From Agelaius tricolor (Eukaryota > Chordata > Aves > Passeriformes > Icteridae), in NCBI GenBank assembly GCA_023055355.1, contig JALJCS010000004.1, positions 32,797,744 to 32,861,743 of the forward strand: a stretch of DNA of 64,000 nucleotides, in the 5' to 3' direction. Made by a program: the position numbers and the translations under genes. The notes below the pieces were generated by a model that saw only the letters and a list, made by a program, of their open reading frames with translations, ran no database searches and was not told the origin of the DNA. Positions 60,001-64,000 of the stretch are shown piece by piece; positions within the stretch are counted from its first letter, which is position 1; each line of letters opens with the position of its first letter.

Positions 60001-63000
60001 GAGTCTTCAGGGGCTCTATCAGAGAGGTAATGTTAGGCTGTTCCTAATGCAAAAAAGCAATTCCTGATTCTGTGTCTGCTTATTGTTGCAATCTTCACTG
60101 TCAGAGGCATTGATGCATTGATGCTGATTCATACCCCTTCAGACATATGAGAAACAGATTCACTATGCTTACTTGTTTCTTTCCTCATTGGAACACTGGG
60201 TGGGGACAGAAAAGTAAAAAAATAAGAAAAACAGGTGTTCCTGTAGAGCTTTTGTTACTGTCTGGAAAACATGCTGGTGATACTCTATTTCCCAGTTCCA
60301 ACTATTGCCCTCTCCAAGTTTCAATAGTCTGTCATCATCAAACACTGAGCTGAACACAACCTTCCAGCTCATCTGCACGTATCCAAAAAGTCATGTGGAG
60401 CCACATACTGCACCCACAAAATCTGATCCAAAATTTGAGATTCTTTTCTGAAGTTTGAGGAGTCGGAGAAGGACTTCAACCAAATGGGAACAACAACAAG
60501 GCAGGTTTGCAGATGTTCTCAAAGACTGAAAACTTCCAGCAGACCTGACCTGTTACATGCATAGAATTTCAGTAAAAGAAATTCTTTTATCAACATAGAG
60601 TAATGTAAGCACTACTACACAATATACTACTTTCATAAGACATAAATTAAAACAAAGTACTGAAGGTGGAAGACTTTGCTGCTAGTTTTTCAAAGTAAAA
60701 TGTTTTGAAGTGAAGAAAGAAAAATTATGAAGTCAGAAATATTCATTCTGACATTTTCTTACTAATACCAGCACTGAATATCATATATTCCTATGACATT
60801 TTGAAATTCTACATTTTTTCAAGATAAAATAAGGGTCATATGAATGAAATATGATGAAAAAATGAAATAATTCCATTTAAATTTTTCATCCATCTCTGCT
60901 TCTTCATGAGAAGTTCCTATTAAGAAAATATCAATACCATAAAGATGTAGAATGAAAGAGTTCTAGAAATTGCTTTCAATCAGTCTTTAGTTTCTTATGC
61001 ATAAGCTGGGTAATATGCTCCACTCTGTATTTACAGCCATCTTAGAACAAATTAAAGTGGGAAATCTACAGCCTTTGACTTCACAAAGTACGACAACAGT
61101 AATGAACCAGATAGGCATTGGAACACTGGAGGCAGCAAAAGAACTTATGTAGCAGCCAAAACTGAGTAAGAATATAGATATGAATAATTAATAAGAAATG
61201 TATTAGAAGTAAACAGGATCAATAAAGTCTTAAGGGTTTATGGGGAGGGAGGAGAAGAGAGGATGGAAAGGGAATGCTAGCCTCCAGTGCTGGGGGGCAG
61301 CAGCAAACTGAAGGAATTTGAAGGACTGTAGAAAGGCCAGGTGGTCTCAGAGGCTGTTTTGCTAGCATACTGATATCCTGCCTTGAATTCCAGTCTGGTG
61401 ATTACACTCTACCCATTCAAATCCCTTCAGTAGTTTTATTTTGCTGTGGCTTTTTCTAACCCCTTTCTTGAACTGTCGCATACCATCACTGTGTGAAATT
61501 GTGTCTGATGCTTTTTCATGATCCTCTGCAGGGTGCATGACTTGATTTCTGCTTTTTGTCAGTGTTTCAAGATATTAAGCACTTAAATTTCTGTTTGGAT
61601 GATTGTACTAAGCAAATGTCAGATATGTTTTTGTCCTCAAATGTCTGTGGCACTTAAACAATCACAGGGAAAAAAACCCCAAAACTTAGATGAGAATGAA
61701 TGATCCTGATGGGAAAGGGAATAAACCACAGGTATTTATCTCCATTATTTTGTGCTACATAAGCAGAACCTGGGTAAAGAAAGAAAATCAGGCTGGTTTA
61801 TGTTAATTTTTGAATACAAGTGCAGTATGTGTTAGCAAGTTTGTTTTTCTAATTCTACCATATAAGATGACAATATCAGAGAAATATGCTTTAGGTTAAT
61901 ACCTCTGACACCAAATGTACTTACCTTGCATTTAAAGGGTTTGACATCAGAGTGAACAATCATGTGGGCCTTGAGAGTCTGCTTTTGCACAAAGCTCTTG
62001 AAGCACAAATGGCATTGATAGGCTCTGATATTGGTGTGGATGAGGACATGTCGCTTCATGTTGGCCAGCAGAGTAAATTCCCGGCCACAAATTCCACATT
62101 TGTGCTCTTTCACACCCTGAAAGAAAAGAAAAATTCTGTAGATGTAAAATTTTCTAGGTAATTTAATCGTCAGTACAGCAACTTATGAATTATTCATTCT
62201 GCATTAGCAAAGTTGATAATAAATTATTTCACTTTTAACATTTTTCAAGGTATTTTCCCCTGACATATTTTTACAAGCTTCTGAGAAGCAGAGAAGTAAA
62301 ACAAAACACAAGCTTAATGAAATAATGAAGTCTGTTTTCAAATAAATCAGACATAGTCAGCATCAGAGCTTCCCTCTCCTGCTCTGCTGCTTAAGTAAAG
62401 TATTAATCATACATCTCACATTTATTGCAGAGAGAAAAACTTGCTTATTCCTGGTGGGATTTTCAGTAACCACTATGGAATGATTTCATTTTATATGAGG
62501 TTTATAGAACATTTCTATCACTTTTTATGCTATCTACTCAATTTATGACAGCATAATTCAATATTCTTACTCACACCCATGTGGTCTGTCAGCTTCTCAG
62601 TGATTTAGATACTATGAAAATCAAAGAATTTGCTACTAAACAGCTTAAGAGTTTTATGTGCTGAAGGTAATAAGGATTTACTAGTGAGGTGCTGAGAGCA
62701 ATTACTCCTTCCACAGCCCTTCTTTAAAAAGATGTGAAATGACTGTCAGTAGTTTTCACAGTTAATTACAAAGCTAAAACTGAACATCACTACCAGTTTC
62801 AAGTGTCTGCTCATTTGATATGAGGCTGTGTTTAGTCAGCTAAGTACTATAAGTTATTTTCATGGTGAATCCACCTGTGGCTGTGGACAAAGAAGCAGAA
62901 GCCCTCTAAGGGCTCAGGGGCATTTCATTCCCTGTGACAAAAAAACATACCAAGTCTTCAATTAGTGGAATCTTGCATGGTAAATCTGAAGAGCAGGGAA

Positions 63001-64000
63001 TCTCCAGAAAGAACAGAAATTATAAGCATGAAGCAGAAAAGAAAAAGCAAATGTGGAAGTAGAAGTTGTGCAGTTTTCAAAGAATATATGACTATAAGAC
63101 TCAAGGGCCGTAGCTTTCTGTATTTCTAATGTTTTTCATGTAAAAGCCAAAATTCAAATGTTAAAGGAAAAATATGCTAATCTGGAAGCAACCTTTTTTT
63201 AAAGTGAAAGGATTTGACTTCTCTTATTATTTTTGTAAAAGTGGATAGTCAATTTCAGAGTTTCTTGAATGGAACAATTGCATTTTTCCTATTTTTGAAA
63301 GCAATCTTTTCGTAAGAGTTCCAAAGCTTTCTTATACCCTAAGCTGACCCTGCTGTCACCCCTCTCAGCAGAGGCAAGACTGCTACTTGATATTACTTGG
63401 CTGTTATTATGATCCTGCTTGTCCATTTCTATTAACTGGCATTCTGGGTAACATATGCACAAAGGGGAATTTTTCTTAGGGTTATTTTGTTTTTTAAATG
63501 TCTCATTATAATGATTCTTCAAAATCTGATGAGTAATAACATACTTTTTTTTTTTTTTTTGCTACAGTCCACTACAAACCCATGTACTTCCTAATTAAGG
63601 GAACAAAGTATCACAACCGGCTTTAAATAAAAAAAAAATCTTTTAAAATTTTGAGATTATGGGGTGGTTATACAGCTCTGCAAAATTTTACAGAAGGTCA
63701 TTCTGAAAACAGCCCCAATAAACAGAGAGATATGAATCCAGTTTGGGGAAGTGATACAGGGGGTTTAATTGAATTCCTGCTTATAACAAAGTTGCATTTG
63801 CGCGTACTTTCTTAAGGCTGACAAAGACATCTGGCTGATACAGCTGCCAGCAATGCTGGAGTTTCCGTGTAAGCCTCTGCAGCTGGCAAGAGAGCACATT
63901 TCTGAGGAGGTACCTGCCTTTGTGTAGCTTTCATTGCCTGTAATCCTTATACTACCTTCAGATGCAAGGTGAGAGCTGACTTACCTTGTGAGTCAGGGAG
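53555..64000 (-). CDS. ZNF366: ZNF366 (DC-SCRIPT), 3' portion of the gene
   Basis: Nuclear C2H2 zinc-finger protein known as a dendritic-cell regulator and a corepressor of nuclear receptors such as the estrogen receptor, acting through CtBP. Minus-strand coding join within the window: 64000-63985 (partial), 62116-61925, 56200-56026, 54090-53555. Introns are GT-AG and phases agree. Visible: the end of one finger, four full fingers (one split by an intron), a C-terminal tail with PFDLS, an acidic EEEED run, and a closing block SLSDYLYFKHKNKSLKELLE with KMEKQTMLLGI that matches the mammalian terminus. The N-terminal part and most fingers lie beyond the window. It converges with PTCD2, as in human. 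Confidence 0.95.
54011..54025 (-). other. CtBP-binding motif PFDLS in ZNF366
   Basis: Codons for P-F-D-L-S followed by QK, the PxDLS consensus recognised by CtBP1/2, located where mammalian ZNF366 has it. The flanking RSLEQEEPFDLSQK is conserved. Confidence 0.9.
54091..56025 (-). other. ZNF366 last intron
   Basis: 1935 bp, GT-AG on the minus strand, with no recognisable repeat. Confidence 0.85.
56026..56200 (-). CDS. ZNF366: ZNF366 zinc-finger exon (second last)
   Basis: Begins LCGKEFNRMHNLMGHMHLHS, which completes a finger whose first Cys is in the exon before. It continues with a full finger CLYC..KFTLKGNLTRHMKVKH (C-x2-C-x12-H-x4-H) and ends MERGFHSQ plus one base. Acceptor TTTTTACAG, donor CAAG|GTAATA. 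175 bp, phase 0 to phase 1. Confidence 0.96.
56201..61924 (-). other. ZNF366 intron between the finger exons
   Basis: 5724 bp with T-rich tracts (57139-57150, 59400-59412) and a CTT/T-rich patch at 59696-59720. No exon or transposon recognised. A frame at 58480-58689 has no known domain. Confidence 0.85.
61925..62116 (-). CDS. ZNF366: ZNF366 zinc-finger exon
   Basis: Exactly 64 codons, phase 0 at both ends, starting GVKEHKCGICGREF. It has finger one C-x2-C-x12-H-x3-H (codons 7-27) and finger two CHLCFKSF..LKAHMIVH (codons 35-55), then the linker SDVKPFKC and K, so the exon stops after the first Cys of a third finger. Acceptor TTTCTTTCAG, donor TGCAAG|GTAAGT. The frame begins with GGT GTG; there is no methionine start here because the exon is internal. 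Confidence 0.96.
62117..63984 (-). other. ZNF366 intron upstream of the finger exons
   Basis: 1868 bp with a poly-T run near 63545-63560. Nothing recognisable otherwise. Confidence 0.85.
63985..64000 (-). CDS. ZNF366: ZNF366 upstream zinc-finger exon, 3' edge only
   Basis: The last 16 bases of an exon on the minus strand reading S-L-T-H-K before the donor AAG|GTAAGTC. This is the end of a C2H2 finger (final His then Lys) and is in phase 0, fitting the GVKEHKC start of the next exon. The rest of the exon is beyond the window. Confidence 0.8.

Noticed and set aside
1..64000. CRISPR arrays, tRNA, rRNA, bacterial operons or a new defence-type system
   Set aside because: Looked for and not seen. 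The window is vertebrate nuclear DNA, with no regularly spaced repeats and no recognisable tRNA cloverleaf.

Overview
This is vertebrate nuclear DNA, almost certainly from a bird and probably a passerine. The genes are split by GT-AG introns, the repeats are dominated by 3' fragments of CR1 LINEs, and there are two solo LTRs of kinds common in songbird genomes. The gene order MRPS27 - PTCD2 - ZNF366 matches human 5q13.2. In birds that block lies on the Z chromosome, so Z linkage is a reasonable inference but cannot be shown from this window.

Layout. (1) 1-1662: a minus-strand gene, read as MRPS27 (mitochondrial small-subunit ribosomal protein). Only its first coding exon (1599-1662) and part of intron 1 are inside. 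(2) 1663-1737: a 75-bp gap inside a CpG island that must hold, or closely flank, a bidirectional promoter. (3) 1738-17338: the complete plus-strand PTCD2 gene, ten coding exons giving a predicted 378-aa mitochondrial pentatricopeptide-repeat protein. Every exon junction obeys GT-AG and every phase closes. (4) About 17.4-53.5 kb: a 36-kb stretch with no supported gene, between two convergent genes. It holds a degenerate CR1 element with endonuclease-region sequence (about 22.1-24.1 kb), two solo ERV LTRs (24.97-25.56 and 31.00-31.98 kb), four shorter CR1 pieces and simple repeats. (5) 53555-64000: the 3' half of the minus-strand ZNF366 gene (DC-SCRIPT, a C2H2 zinc-finger corepressor): the last exon with a CtBP-binding PFDLS motif, two internal zinc-finger exons and the edge of a fourth exon at the window border.

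MRPS27 and PTCD2 are both mitochondrial RNA-related PPR-class proteins transcribed divergently from one promoter. Both have a first coding exon ending in phase 1. This raises the possibility, not proven here, that the pair arose by an old inverted duplication. ZNF366 is an unrelated nuclear transcriptional regulator.

The most striking non-genic signal is a 365-bp tract shared by two CR1 copies 11 kb apart (39370-39734 and 50347-50711). It has one mismatch, while the adjoining CR1 sequence matches at only about 65%, which is the pattern expected of gene conversion. I found no clearly new protein system in this window.
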